DNA of 64,000 nt, taken from the NCBI RefSeq assembly GCF_023276435.1, contig NZ_JALLPO010000011.1:124001-188000 (forward strand), read 5' to 3'. Both the position numbers and the translations under genes were made by a program. The stretch is from Sphaerisporangium perillae. GTDB taxonomy: Bacteria; Actinomycetota; Actinomycetes; Streptosporangiales; Streptosporangiaceae. The notes under the pieces are model-generated. The model saw only the letters and a program-made list of their open reading frames with translations. It was not told the DNA's origin and ran no database searches. Positions 54,518-62,815 of the stretch are shown one piece after another. The first letter of the stretch is position 1. Each line of letters opens with the position of its first letter.

Positions 54518-55741
54518 GTGAACCGCTTTCCACGCGTGCTGGGCGTGCGGACCGGCTACGAGCCTGACCAGGTCGACGCGCTGATCCAGCGGATCGAGGC
54601 GACCCTTGGCCGGGGAGTGCTCGAAGGCGATCCTGTGACCGCCGACGAGATCCGCACGTCCCGGTTCAACACGAAGCTCGGCGGCTACAACGAACTGGCC
54701 GTCGACTACGCGCTCGATGCTTTCGTGATCGCCGTCGAGATCCACGCCCAGCAGACCTCGGAGCCGCCGAGACGCGACCACCAGGTCTTCGAGCCGCCGA
54801 GGCGTGATCAGCAGGCTTTCGAGCCGCCGAAAGCCGATCACCAGGTCTTCGAGCCACCCAGAGCCGATCAGCAGGTCTTCGAGCCGCCGAGAGCGTCGTC
54901 TGTCGTGGAGCCTCCCGGTATGCCACCGGTTCCGGAATCCCGTGGGACGGCGTCCGTCATGGAGGCCCCGGGAGCATCGGTCTTCCAGCCTTCCGAAACG
55001 CCAGCCGCGTCGGAGTTCGCCAGAGGACCGTCCGTCTTCGAGCCTTCCGGCACGCCGTCGGTAGCGGAGCCGCCCAAGAGGGCGTCCGGTTTCGAGCCGT
55101 CAGTGGAGGGGGCCGTTCCGGCCTCTCCGGAGGCGGCACCTGCCGTCGAGTCTCTGGAGGCGGCACCTGCCGTCGAGCCTCCGAAGGAGGTGTCGCTGTT
55201 CGAGCCGGTGCAGCCGGCGTCTGCCTTCTTCACTCCGCAGGCCGCGCCGGTCGCGGAGGCACCTCAGGACACGGCGGAACCGCCGGAGGAAGAGGAAGAG
55301 GAGGAGGACGACGCGCCGACGCTGCCAGGGATGGTCAAGGTGACGCAGGCCGCCGCCCCGGCATCGCGAGAGCCCGAGCACGAGGGGGATCCGCAGGAGG
55401 ACGCGGGTGATCAGCAGCCCGTGACCGTGACCAGGGCCCTGACGACGGCCTGGCTGGAGGAGCAGGCGGCGCGGGTCGAGCGGGTGCTGTTCCGTCCGGG
55501 CCGGCTCGGAGCGGGGTACAACGAGGACGAAGTCGATATCTTCCTCGACCGGGTCGTGGCGACGCTGCGCGGTACCACCGACCATCCGCTGACCGCCGAT
55601 CAGGTGAGAACGGCGCAGTTCTCGACCGTGGTCTTCAAGTCGGGCTACGCCGTCACCCAGGTCGACGCCTTCCTCGCGGAGATCGCCGAGGTCCTCGAAC
55701 GTCGAGACGCCCTCATCGGCGAACAGGAACAGCCCGTCTAG
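54518..55741 (+). CDS. DivIVA-domain repeat protein
   Basis: 407 residues. Two DivIVA-type motifs, at the N-terminus (VLGVRTGYEPDQVDALIQRI ... FNTKLGGYNELAVDYALDAF) and C-terminus (VLFRPGRLGAGYNEDEVDIF ... FKSGYAVTQVDAFLAEI), are joined by a Pro/Glu-rich linker of about 240 residues. Likely peripheral membrane or cell-pole scaffold. GTG 54518 has GGGAGG seven bases upstream; ATG 54488 and 54452 are alternatives. Confidence 0.82.
   Translation: MNRFPRVLGVRTGYEPDQVDALIQRIEATLGRGVLEGDPVTADEIRTSRFNTKLGGYNELAVDYALDAFVIAVEIHAQQTSEPPRRDHQVFEPPRRDQQAFEPPKADHQVFEPPRADQQVFEPPRASSVVEPPGMPPVPESRGTASVMEAPGASVFQPSETPAASEFARGPSVFEPSGTPSVAEPPKRASGFEPSVEGAVPASPEAAPAVESLEAAPAVEPPKEVSLFEPVQPASAFFTPQAAPVAEAPQDTAEPPEEEEEEEDDAPTLPGMVKVTQAAAPASREPEHEGDPQEDAGDQQPVTVTRALTTAWLEEQAARVERVLFRPGRLGAGYNEDEVDIFLDRVVATLRGTTDHPLTADQVRTAQFSTVVFKSGYAVTQVDAFLAEIAEVLERRDALIGEQEQPV
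54761..54895 (+). repeat. 30-bp in-frame tandem repeat
   Basis: Units start at 54761, 54791, 54821, 54851 and 54881 with GAGCCGCCGA or a close variant, encoding EPPRRDHQVF-like decapeptides in the linker of the DivIVA-repeat protein. Confidence 0.85.
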
Positions 55742-55780
55742 CAGCGTTCTCTCCGACGCTGACCGGTTGCCCGCCGTCGG

Positions 55781-56230
55781 GGGCGCCGGTTTCTCCGTAC
55801 CGCGTCTCGCCGTTGCGGCGCCGAGTGTGTGCAACGACACCGGGGCGAGGTGGGGGTGGGGAAGCGGTCGGAGGTGAGGAGGGTCGTGGTCGCGCCCGGG
55901 CGGGGTAGGTGGGGTTCGCCGGCCGGTTGGGGGTTCGCCGGCCGGTTGTTCGTCGTAGGGGGCGCCGGTTTCGCTGTGCTGCGTCTCGCCGTTGCGGCGC
56001 CGAGTGTGTGCAACGACACCGGGGCGAGGTGGGGGTGGGGAAGCGGTCGGAGGTGAGGAGGGTCGTGGTCGCGCCCGGGCGGGGTAGGTGGGGTTTGCCG
56101 GCCGGTTGGGGGTTGCCCGGCCGGTTGTTCGTCGTAGGGGGCGCCGGTTTCGCTGTGCTGCGTCTCGCCGTGGCGGCGCCCAGTCTGCGAAACGACGGGA
56201 GGCGGAGAGGTGGGGAAGCGGGCGGAGGCG
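55781..56230. repeat. 179-bp tandem repeat array, two full copies and a decaying third
   Basis: Units begin at 55781, 55960 and 56139 with GGGCGCCGG, exact period 179. Copies 1 and 2 are nearly identical, including an internal double GGTTCGCCGGCCGGTTG in copy 1; copy 3 diverges after about 60 bp. Non-coding; open frames here only reflect composition. Confidence 0.85.
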
Positions 56231-56265
56231 AGGAAGGCAAGGGGAGACGGAGGAGGGGGCAGGAG

Positions 56266-56325
56266 CGGTGCCGAGCGGGGCGGTGCCGAGCGGGGCGGTG
56301 CCGAGCGGGGCGGTGCCGAGCGGGG
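56266..56325. repeat. 15-bp tandem repeat, four perfect copies
   Basis: CGGTGCCGAGCGGGG repeated four times just beyond the 179-bp array and before the AsnC gene stop. Likely slippage-prone intergenic DNA. Confidence 0.85.
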
Positions 56326-56370
56326 CGGGGCGGGGGAGGAGAGAGGTTAGAGGAGGGTGCTGGGTGGGGG

Positions 56371-56880
56371 TTAGCGGGTGCCCCAGGAGTAGGTTTGTTT
56401 GCGGAGTTTGAGGTAGACGAAGGTCTCGGTGGCGCGGACGGTGGGGATGGCGCGGATCTTGCCGAGGATCTCCAGCAGGTGGGTGTCGCCCTCGCAGACG
56501 ACCTCGACCATGATGTCGAGTGACCCCGCGGTGAGGACGACGTAGTCGATCTCGTCGATGGAGGCCAGCTTGTCGGCGACCGTCTCCAGGTCGCCTTCGC
56601 ATTTGATGCCGATCATCGCCTGGCGGGGGAAGCCGAGAGTGAGCGGGTCGGTGACGGCGACGATCTGCATGACGCCGCCGTCGAGCAGGCGCTGGACGCG
56701 CTGGCGTACCGCGGCCTCCGACAGTCCGACGGCCTTTCCGATGGCGGCGTAGGGTTTGCGCCCGTCCGCCTGCAGTTCCTCGATGATCCGCTTGGAGATC
56801 TCGTCCAGCATCACGGCACCCGGTTTGGCGTCGTGGTTGTTGTGGTTGTTGTCCCGTCGCGCCTTGGGCGGCGTCGTCAT
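56371..56880 (-). CDS. Lrp/AsnC family transcriptional regulator
   Basis: 169 residues. N-terminal helix-turn-helix (KPYAAIGKAVGLSEAAVRQRVQRLLDGG) and C-terminal RAM ligand-binding domain. ATG 56880 follows AGAGGA. Divergent from the putrescine-type operon, a placement seen for AsnC regulators of such catabolic clusters. Likely senses an amine or amino acid. Confidence 0.9.
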   Translation of the reverse strand: MTTPPKARRDNNHNNHDAKPGAVMLDEISKRIIEELQADGRKPYAAIGKAVGLSEAAVRQRVQRLLDGGVMQIVAVTDPLTLGFPRQAMIGIKCEGDLETVADKLASIDEIDYVVLTAGSLDIMVEVVCEGDTHLLEILGKIRAIPTVRATETFVYLKLRKQTYSWGTR

Positions 56881-56994
56881 CTCCGCGTCCTCTCTGGTAC
56901 CCCGTTGGCTACCGCGAGGTGGTTACGGGGCCGTGCCCGCGATGTTGCGGTCCTGGTGCGACATGTTGTCAGTTCGTCGTGCTCTGTCAAGCGA

Positions 56995-57027
56995 ATTCGT
57001 AGCAATTTGATATATTCGCGACGAAAT
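56995..57027. promoter_or_regulatory. Candidate AsnC operator in the divergent promoter
   Basis: Imperfect inverted repeat: ATTCGTAGC (56995-57003) and GCGACGAAAT (57018-57027) around an AT-rich centre AATTTGATATATTC. Related TTCGTCGTGC and TTGTCGTAGC lie on either side. Unusual AT content and symmetry fit Lrp-type binding; not proven. Confidence 0.4.
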
Positions 57028-57094
57028 CCCTTGTCGTAGCCCCTGGCCTCTGTCAGAGTCGCGACAACTCAGCCACCTCACGAGGAGGTCAACG

Positions 57095-58528
57095 TTGACC
57101 ACCCGTCTGCAGAACTTCATCAATGGTGAGCTCGCGGACGCCAAGAGCGGCCAGTTCTCCGACGTGATCGATCCGAGCACCGGGCAGGTCTACCTCCAGG
57201 CGCCGATCTCCGGCCAGGAGGACGTCGACGCAGCCTACGCCGCGGCCCTGGCCGCGTTCGAGTCGTGGGGGCAGATGACGCCGGGTGACCGCGCCGGCCA
57301 TCTGCTGAAGATCGCTGACGCCATCGAGGCGCGGGCAGAGGAGCTCGTCGAGGCGGAGTGCCTCAACACGGGCAAGCCCCGCGCGCGCATGGCCGAGGAC
57401 GAGATCCCGCCCTCGGCCGACCACTTCCGCTTCTTCGCGGGCGCGGCGCGCACCCTGGAGGGACCGACCTCAGGGGAGTTCCTCGCCGACCACACCTCGG
57501 TGATCCGGCACGAGCCGATCGGCGTCGTTGGCCAGGTCACTCCGTGGAACTACCCGCTGATGATGGCCATCTGGAAGATCGCCCCGGCGCTGGCCGCCGG
57601 GAACACGGTGGTGCTCAAGCCGTCCGACACGACCCCGGTCTCCACGGTGAAGCTGGCCGAGATCATCGGCGAGATCCTTCCGGCGGGCGTCTTCAACGTC
57701 GTCGTCGGCGATCGGGAGACCGGTGCCAAGGTCGTGAGCCACCCGTCGGCGTCCATGGTCGCGATCACCGGCTCGGTCGGCGCGGGCATGCAGGTCGCGA
57801 AGTCCGCGGCCGACGACGTCAAGCGGGTCCACCTGGAGCTGGGCGGCAAGGCTCCGGTCGTCGTGTTCGAGGACGTCAAGGACATCGGCGCGGTGGCCGA
57901 GGCGATCGCCGGGGCCGGGCTGTACAACGCCGGGCAGGACTGCACCGCGGCCTGCCGGGTGCTGGTCCACGAGAGCATCCACGAGCCGTTCCTGGCGGCG
58001 CTCACCGAGGCGGCCGCTGCGACCAAGACCGGCGGTCTGGACGTCGAGGACGCCTACTACGGCCCGCTCAACAACGCGAACCAGCTCGCCAAGGTCGAGG
58101 GCTTCCTCTCGCGGGTGCCCGGCCACGCGAAGGTCGTCATCGGCGGCAGGCGCGTCGGCGAGCAGGGTTACCTCTTCGAGCCGACGGTCGTCGACGGTCT
58201 CCGGCAGGACGACGAGATGATCCAGGACGAGGTGTTCGGGCCGGTCATGACGGTCCAGACCTTCTCCGACGAGGCGGACGCGCTCACCAAGGCCAACGAT
58301 GTGAGGTACGGCCTGTCGGCGTCGGTGTGGACCTCCGACCACGGCCGGGCGATGCGCATGTCGCGGCGGCTCGACTTCGGCGTGGTGTGGGTGAACACCC
58401 ACATCCCGTTCGTCTCGGAGATGCCGCATGGCGGGTTCAAGCACTCGGGTTACGGCAAGGACCTGTCGGTCTTCGGCCTGCACGACTACACCCGGGTGAA
58501 GCACGTCATGCACTACATCGGTGAGTGA
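57095..58528 (+). CDS. Gamma-aminobutyraldehyde dehydrogenase (PatD-like)
   Basis: 477 residues of the usual ALDH length. PWNYPL, the LELGGKAP glutamate near residue 248 and catalytic cysteine in NAGQDCTAACR near residue 283. TTG 57095 start is supported by AGGAGGT five bases upstream. Followed directly by polyamine importer genes and an amine oxidoreductase: expected to oxidise 4-aminobutanal, from putrescine, to GABA. Substrate inferred from context. Confidence 0.9.
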   Translation: MTTRLQNFINGELADAKSGQFSDVIDPSTGQVYLQAPISGQEDVDAAYAAALAAFESWGQMTPGDRAGHLLKIADAIEARAEELVEAECLNTGKPRARMAEDEIPPSADHFRFFAGAARTLEGPTSGEFLADHTSVIRHEPIGVVGQVTPWNYPLMMAIWKIAPALAAGNTVVLKPSDTTPVSTVKLAEIIGEILPAGVFNVVVGDRETGAKVVSHPSASMVAITGSVGAGMQVAKSAADDVKRVHLELGGKAPVVVFEDVKDIGAVAEAIAGAGLYNAGQDCTAACRVLVHESIHEPFLAALTEAAAATKTGGLDVEDAYYGPLNNANQLAKVEGFLSRVPGHAKVVIGGRRVGEQGYLFEPTVVDGLRQDDEMIQDEVFGPVMTVQTFSDEADALTKANDVRYGLSASVWTSDHGRAMRMSRRLDFGVVWVNTHIPFVSEMPHGGFKHSGYGKDLSVFGLHDYTRVKHVMHYIGE

Positions 58529-58588
58529 TACCGCGACATATGCACGACATCGGCACCCAGCTGATGACATAGATGAGGATAGCCTGGA

Positions 58589-59737
58589 ATGACCGAAACC
58601 CAGGCGGGCAAGGAGGCGGCCCCGGCCGCCTCCGACATCTCCCCGGTGCCCGCCATCGAGCTCGACGGGGTCGTCAAGGAATACCAAGCGCACGGTGAGG
58701 TCGTACAGGCGGTCAAGGGGGTCAGCCTGTCGATCGCCGAAGGAGAGTTCTTCTCCATGCTGGGGCCCTCCGGCTGCGGCAAGACCACCACGATGCGCAT
58801 GATCGCCGGCTTCGAGGACCCCACGCGGGGCACCGTACGGCTGCAAGGTCAGGACGTCACCGATGTCGCGCCGAACAAGCGCGACGTGAACATGGTCTTC
58901 CAGTCCTACGCCCTTTTCCCGCACATGAACGTGTGGGAGAACGTCGCGTTCGGCCTGCGGCGCAAGCGCGTACCCGAGCAGGAGATCAAGCGGCGGGTCG
59001 GCGAGATGCTGGAGATCGTCGACCTCACCGGCCGCGAGAAGCGGCGCCCGCGCGAGATGTCGGGTGGCCAGCAGCAGCGGGTCGCCCTGGCGCGGGCCCT
59101 GGTGAACAACCCGAGGGCGTTGCTGCTGGACGAGCCTCTCGGCGCGCTTGACCTCAAGCTCCGCCAGGCGATGCAGATCGAGCTGAAGCGGATCCAGCGC
59201 GAGGTCGGCATCACGTTCGTCTACGTGACCCACGACCAGAACGAGGCGCTCACCATGAGCGACCGCATCGCCGTCATGAACGACGGACTGGTCGAGCAGC
59301 TCGCCGGGCCGAGGGAGATCTACGAGCGTCCGGCGACGAAGTTCGTCGCAGGGTTCATCGGCACCTCCAACCTGCTGAGCGGGACGGCGGAGGAGGTCGG
59401 CGGCGGCACGGCCGTGATCCGGATGGGCGACGGCGACCGGGTGCTGGTGCCGGTCGGGGACGCCACCGTCCAAGGCGGCGCGGTCGAGGTGACCGTTCGG
59501 CCCGAGAAGATCAGGATCTCGCGCGAGGAGCCGGCCGTCGGGGTCAGCGCCGTACGCGGCACGGTGTCCGAGGTGGTCTACCTCGGTACCTACAACAGCT
59601 ATGCCGTGAACCTCGCCGGGGGGACCGAGTTCACGGTCTTCGAGCAGAACGCCCACGACAGCAGCATCACGGCGGAGCGCGGTGACTCCGTCTGGCTGTC
59701 CTGGCAGCCGCACCACTCGTACGCGATAGGAAGTTGA
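58589..59737 (+). CDS. potA: Spermidine/putrescine ABC transporter ATPase
   Basis: 382 residues. Walker A GPSGCGKTT, Q-loop FQSYALFPHM, signature MSGGQQQRVALARAL, Walker B LLLDEPLGALD, H-loop VTHDQNEA, plus C-terminal TOBE region. ATG 58589, 60 nt after the dehydrogenase. Paralogue of 3415-4479, in a different gene order. Confidence 0.92.
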   Translation: MTETQAGKEAAPAASDISPVPAIELDGVVKEYQAHGEVVQAVKGVSLSIAEGEFFSMLGPSGCGKTTTMRMIAGFEDPTRGTVRLQGQDVTDVAPNKRDVNMVFQSYALFPHMNVWENVAFGLRRKRVPEQEIKRRVGEMLEIVDLTGREKRRPREMSGGQQQRVALARALVNNPRALLLDEPLGALDLKLRQAMQIELKRIQREVGITFVYVTHDQNEALTMSDRIAVMNDGLVEQLAGPREIYERPATKFVAGFIGTSNLLSGTAEEVGGGTAVIRMGDGDRVLVPVGDATVQGGAVEVTVRPEKIRISREEPAVGVSAVRGTVSEVVYLGTYNSYAVNLAGGTEFTVFEQNAHDSSITAERGDSVWLSWQPHHSYAIGS

Positions 59738-59745
59738 ACCACCTC

Positions 59746-61008
59746 ATGACGACCCCTCCTCGTGATCTCGCGTTCCTGCGCGGCCTGACCCAGAGCCGCA
59801 GCCGCGGTGGCGCCCCCATCACCCGCCGCGACGCCCTGCGGGTGGGCGGCCTGTCCGCCGCCGCCCTCGCCCTCGCCGCCTGCGGCGTCCAGGGCAAGAA
59901 GGTCGCGCCCCCGGCGCCGAGCGCGGCCGCCGGCTACTGGGCCGACAAGACCAAGCACGGCACGCTGCGGTTCGCCAACTGGCCGCTCTACATCGACAAG
60001 GACGGCAAGCGGTACCCGACCCTGGAGAAGTTCACCAAGGACACCGGGATCCAGGTGACCTACCAGGAGCCCATCCAGGAGATGAGCACCTGGTTCGGCA
60101 AGATCCAGCCGCAGCTCGCCGCGGGGCAGGACATCGGTTACGACCTGATGGTCATGACCAACGGGTTCCAGCTCGGGAAGGCCATCGCGCTCGACTACCT
60201 GGCCCCGCTCGATCTCGCCAAGTTGCCGAACTTCACCGCCAACGCGGGTGACAAGTACAAGAACCCGTCGTACGACCCCGGCAACGTCTACACGGTTCCC
60301 TGGCAGTCGGGCCTGACGGGCATCGCCTACAACCCGAAGTACATCGACGGGGAGATCACCAGCATTCAGGATCTCTGGAACCCGAAGTACAAGGGCAAGG
60401 TGGGCATGCTGGCCGACACCCAGGAGGTCGCGAACTTCGGGCTGTTCCTGCTGGGCATCGACCCCGACAAGTCGGTCCAGGCCGACTGGGAGAAGGCCGC
60501 GCAGAAGCTCCAGGAGCAGCGCGACGCCGGAATTGTCCGGAAATACTACGAGAACGATTATGTGGATGCCCTGGTCCGCGGGGATATCTGGATCTGCATG
60601 GCCTGGTCCGGCGACATCTACCAGCAACTCGCCGAGGGGAAGAACCTCAAGTTCGTCGTCCCCCAGGAGGGCGCCACCATCTGGACCGACAACCTCTGCA
60701 TCCCGAAGACCTCGCAGAACCCGGTCGACGCGCTGGCACTGATGGACTACATCTACCAGCCGGAGATCGCGGCCAAGATCGCGGAGTACGTCACCTACAT
60801 CACCCCCGTGCCCGCCGTCCAGGACGTGATCAAGGCCGACGCGGCCAAGGCCACCGGCGAGGACAAGAAGGCGCTGGAGCTGGCGGCGAACAGCCCGCTG
60901 ATCTTCCCCAGTGACTCCGACCTGGCGAAGCTGCGCACCTACAAGGTCCTGACGCCCGCCGAGGAGAAGGTCTTCGAGGGCATCTTCCAGCCGATCACCC
61001 AGGGCTAG
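59746..61008 (+). CDS. potD: Polyamine substrate-binding lipoprotein with Tat-type signal
   Basis: About 420 residues. N-terminus has the twin-arginine ITRRDALRVGGLSAAALALAACG with lipobox cysteine, so export via Tat then lipidation. Binding domain with PotD features (VPWQSGLTGIAYNP, MDYIYQPEIAAKIAEY). ATG 59746; a TTG at 59734 overlaps the potA stop. Supplies putrescine or related amine to the permease. Confidence 0.9.
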   Translation: MTTPPRDLAFLRGLTQSRSRGGAPITRRDALRVGGLSAAALALAACGVQGKKVAPPAPSAAAGYWADKTKHGTLRFANWPLYIDKDGKRYPTLEKFTKDTGIQVTYQEPIQEMSTWFGKIQPQLAAGQDIGYDLMVMTNGFQLGKAIALDYLAPLDLAKLPNFTANAGDKYKNPSYDPGNVYTVPWQSGLTGIAYNPKYIDGEITSIQDLWNPKYKGKVGMLADTQEVANFGLFLLGIDPDKSVQADWEKAAQKLQEQRDAGIVRKYYENDYVDALVRGDIWICMAWSGDIYQQLAEGKNLKFVVPQEGATIWTDNLCIPKTSQNPVDALALMDYIYQPEIAAKIAEYVTYITPVPAVQDVIKADAAKATGEDKKALELAANSPLIFPSDSDLAKLRTYKVLTPAEEKVFEGIFQPITQG

Positions 61009-61012
61009 GACC

Positions 61013-61867
61013 ATGAGACGCAAGATCGCGCCCTACCTCCTCATCCTGCCCGGCGGATTGTGGTTGGTGATCTTCCTGGTGGTGCCGCTGGTCTTCATGG
61101 CGTCGGTCTCCACGCAGGAGGGCGACATCGTGAACGGCTTCGTCCAGACCTTCCGCCTCGCCAACTACACCGACGCGCTGGTCGAGTTCAAGACGCAGTT
61201 CCTGCGGTCGGTCGGCTACGGTCTGGCAGGCACGGTCCTGACGATCGCGCTGGCTTATCCGGTGGCCTACTGGATCGCGTTCAAGGCCGGCGCGCGCAAG
61301 TCGACGTACCTGCTGCTGGTCCTGCTCCCGTTCTTCGTGTCGTTCGTGCTCCGTACCGTGTCGTGGAAGTTCCTGCTGGCGGACGACGGCATCCTGCTGC
61401 AGCCGCTGAAGGGCCTGGGCCTGCTCCCGGCCGATTTCCACGTACTGCAGACCACGGCCGCGGTCATCGGCGGGCTGGCCTACAACTACCTGCCGTTCAT
61501 GATCCTGCCGATCTACGTCGCGCTGGAGCGGGTCGACCCCCGGGTGGTGGAGGCGTCGTACGACCTGTACGCCAGCCGCCGCGACTCGTTCACCAAGATC
61601 GTGCTTCCGCTCTCGCTCCCCGGCGTGTTCGCGGGGGTCCTGATGACCTTCGTGCCGATGACCTCGGACTACGTCAACGCGTCGATCCTCGGTGGTCCGG
61701 CCAACACGATGATCGGCAACATCATCCAGACGGAGTACCTGGTGAACAACGACTATCCGGTGGGCGGGGCGCTGTCGTTCACGTTGATGGCGGCGATGCT
61801 CATCGGCATCTTCGTCTACGCCAAGGCGCTCGGCACCGAGAACGTTCTGGAGGCGGCGGCGCGATGA
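61013..61867 (+). CDS. potB: Polyamine ABC transporter permease (PotB)
   Basis: 284 residues with about six membrane spans and the loop VEASYDLYASRRDSFTKIVLPLS (EAA-type). ATG 61013, 4 nt after potD; its stop overlaps potC (ATGA). One half of the importer channel. Confidence 0.92.
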   Translation: MRRKIAPYLLILPGGLWLVIFLVVPLVFMASVSTQEGDIVNGFVQTFRLANYTDALVEFKTQFLRSVGYGLAGTVLTIALAYPVAYWIAFKAGARKSTYLLLVLLPFFVSFVLRTVSWKFLLADDGILLQPLKGLGLLPADFHVLQTTAAVIGGLAYNYLPFMILPIYVALERVDPRVVEASYDLYASRRDSFTKIVLPLSLPGVFAGVLMTFVPMTSDYVNASILGGPANTMIGNIIQTEYLVNNDYPVGGALSFTLMAAMLIGIFVYAKALGTENVLEAAAR

Positions 61868-62730
61868 GCGGACCGATCAGCCCAGCGCTTCCCGCCCGGT
61901 CCGAGGGGGCCGCCGGCCTGGCGCCTTCCGCCGGCCCGCCGCGCCGTAGGCGCGTCCGGTGGGGCGACCGGCTGCTGTTCGGCTACACCTGGCTCGTACT
62001 GGTGTGGCTGTTCGCCCCGATCGCCGTCATGATCGCGTTCGGCTTCAACGACACCAAGAGCAAGTCCAACGTCAACTGGCAGGGCTTCACCCTCAAGTGG
62101 TGGGGACGGCTCGGGGACTACCCGGAACTCACCAACGCCGTGGTCAACTCGATCACCATCGCCCTGCTCGCCACCGTGATCACCACGGTGCTCGGCACGC
62201 TGATGGGCATCGCCCTCGGCCGGTACCGCTTCCGCGGCCAGGCCGTCACCAACCTGGTCATGTTCGCGGCGATCTCCTCACCGGAGCTCGTCATGGGCGC
62301 CTCGCTGCTGTCGCTGTTCGTCAGCCTCGGCGTGCAGACCGGGTACGTGACCATCATGCTCGCGCACGTGCTGTTCTCGGTGTCGTTCGTCGCGGTCACC
62401 GTACGGGCGCGCGTGGTCGGCCTGGACGGCTCGATCGAGGAGGCGGCCCGCGACCTCGGCGCCTCGACGTGGATCACGTTCTGGCGGGTCACCTTCCCGA
62501 TGATCCTGCCGGGCGTCGTGTCCGGCGCCCTGCTCGCCTTCGCGCTGTCGATCGACGACTTCGTCATCACGCAGTTCACCAGCGGCGCGACCGTCACCTT
62601 CCCCCTGTGGATCTACGGCGCCGTCCGCATCGGAGTGCCTCCGCAGGTCAACATCCTGGGCACGTTGATCTTCGCGGTCGGTGTGGTGATCGCCGTGGTC
62701 AACACCTTCACCTCCCGGCGCCGTACCTGA
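61864..62730 (+). CDS. potC: Polyamine ABC transporter permease (PotC)
   Basis: 288 residues. Pro/Arg-rich N-terminus, then six spans and EEAARDLGASTWITFWRVTFP. Second half of the channel. ATG 61864 overlaps potB. Confidence 0.92.
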   Translation: MSGPISPALPARSEGAAGLAPSAGPPRRRRVRWGDRLLFGYTWLVLVWLFAPIAVMIAFGFNDTKSKSNVNWQGFTLKWWGRLGDYPELTNAVVNSITIALLATVITTVLGTLMGIALGRYRFRGQAVTNLVMFAAISSPELVMGASLLSLFVSLGVQTGYVTIMLAHVLFSVSFVAVTVRARVVGLDGSIEEAARDLGASTWITFWRVTFPMILPGVVSGALLAFALSIDDFVITQFTSGATVTFPLWIYGAVRIGVPPQVNILGTLIFAVGVVIAVVNTFTSRRRT

Positions 62731-62815
62731 CCCGCGAGATGCCTCCCCGGTACGGGGGAGGGGGCTCTCCGGCCCAGAGACAGACAACGACGCAGTTCGT
62801 TAGGACGTGAAATTC

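Noticed and set aside
55781-56230. CRISPR array
   Set aside because: Period of 179 bp with no conserved-repeat/variable-spacer pattern and no cas genes.
55100-56602. 500-codon minus-strand frame over the DivIVA gene end and repeat array
   Set aside because: Reads through tandem repeats and antisense to a real gene; the protein is low-complexity.
57470-59716. 748-codon minus-strand open frame
   Set aside because: Antisense to the aminobutyraldehyde dehydrogenase and potA genes, which have clear motifs.
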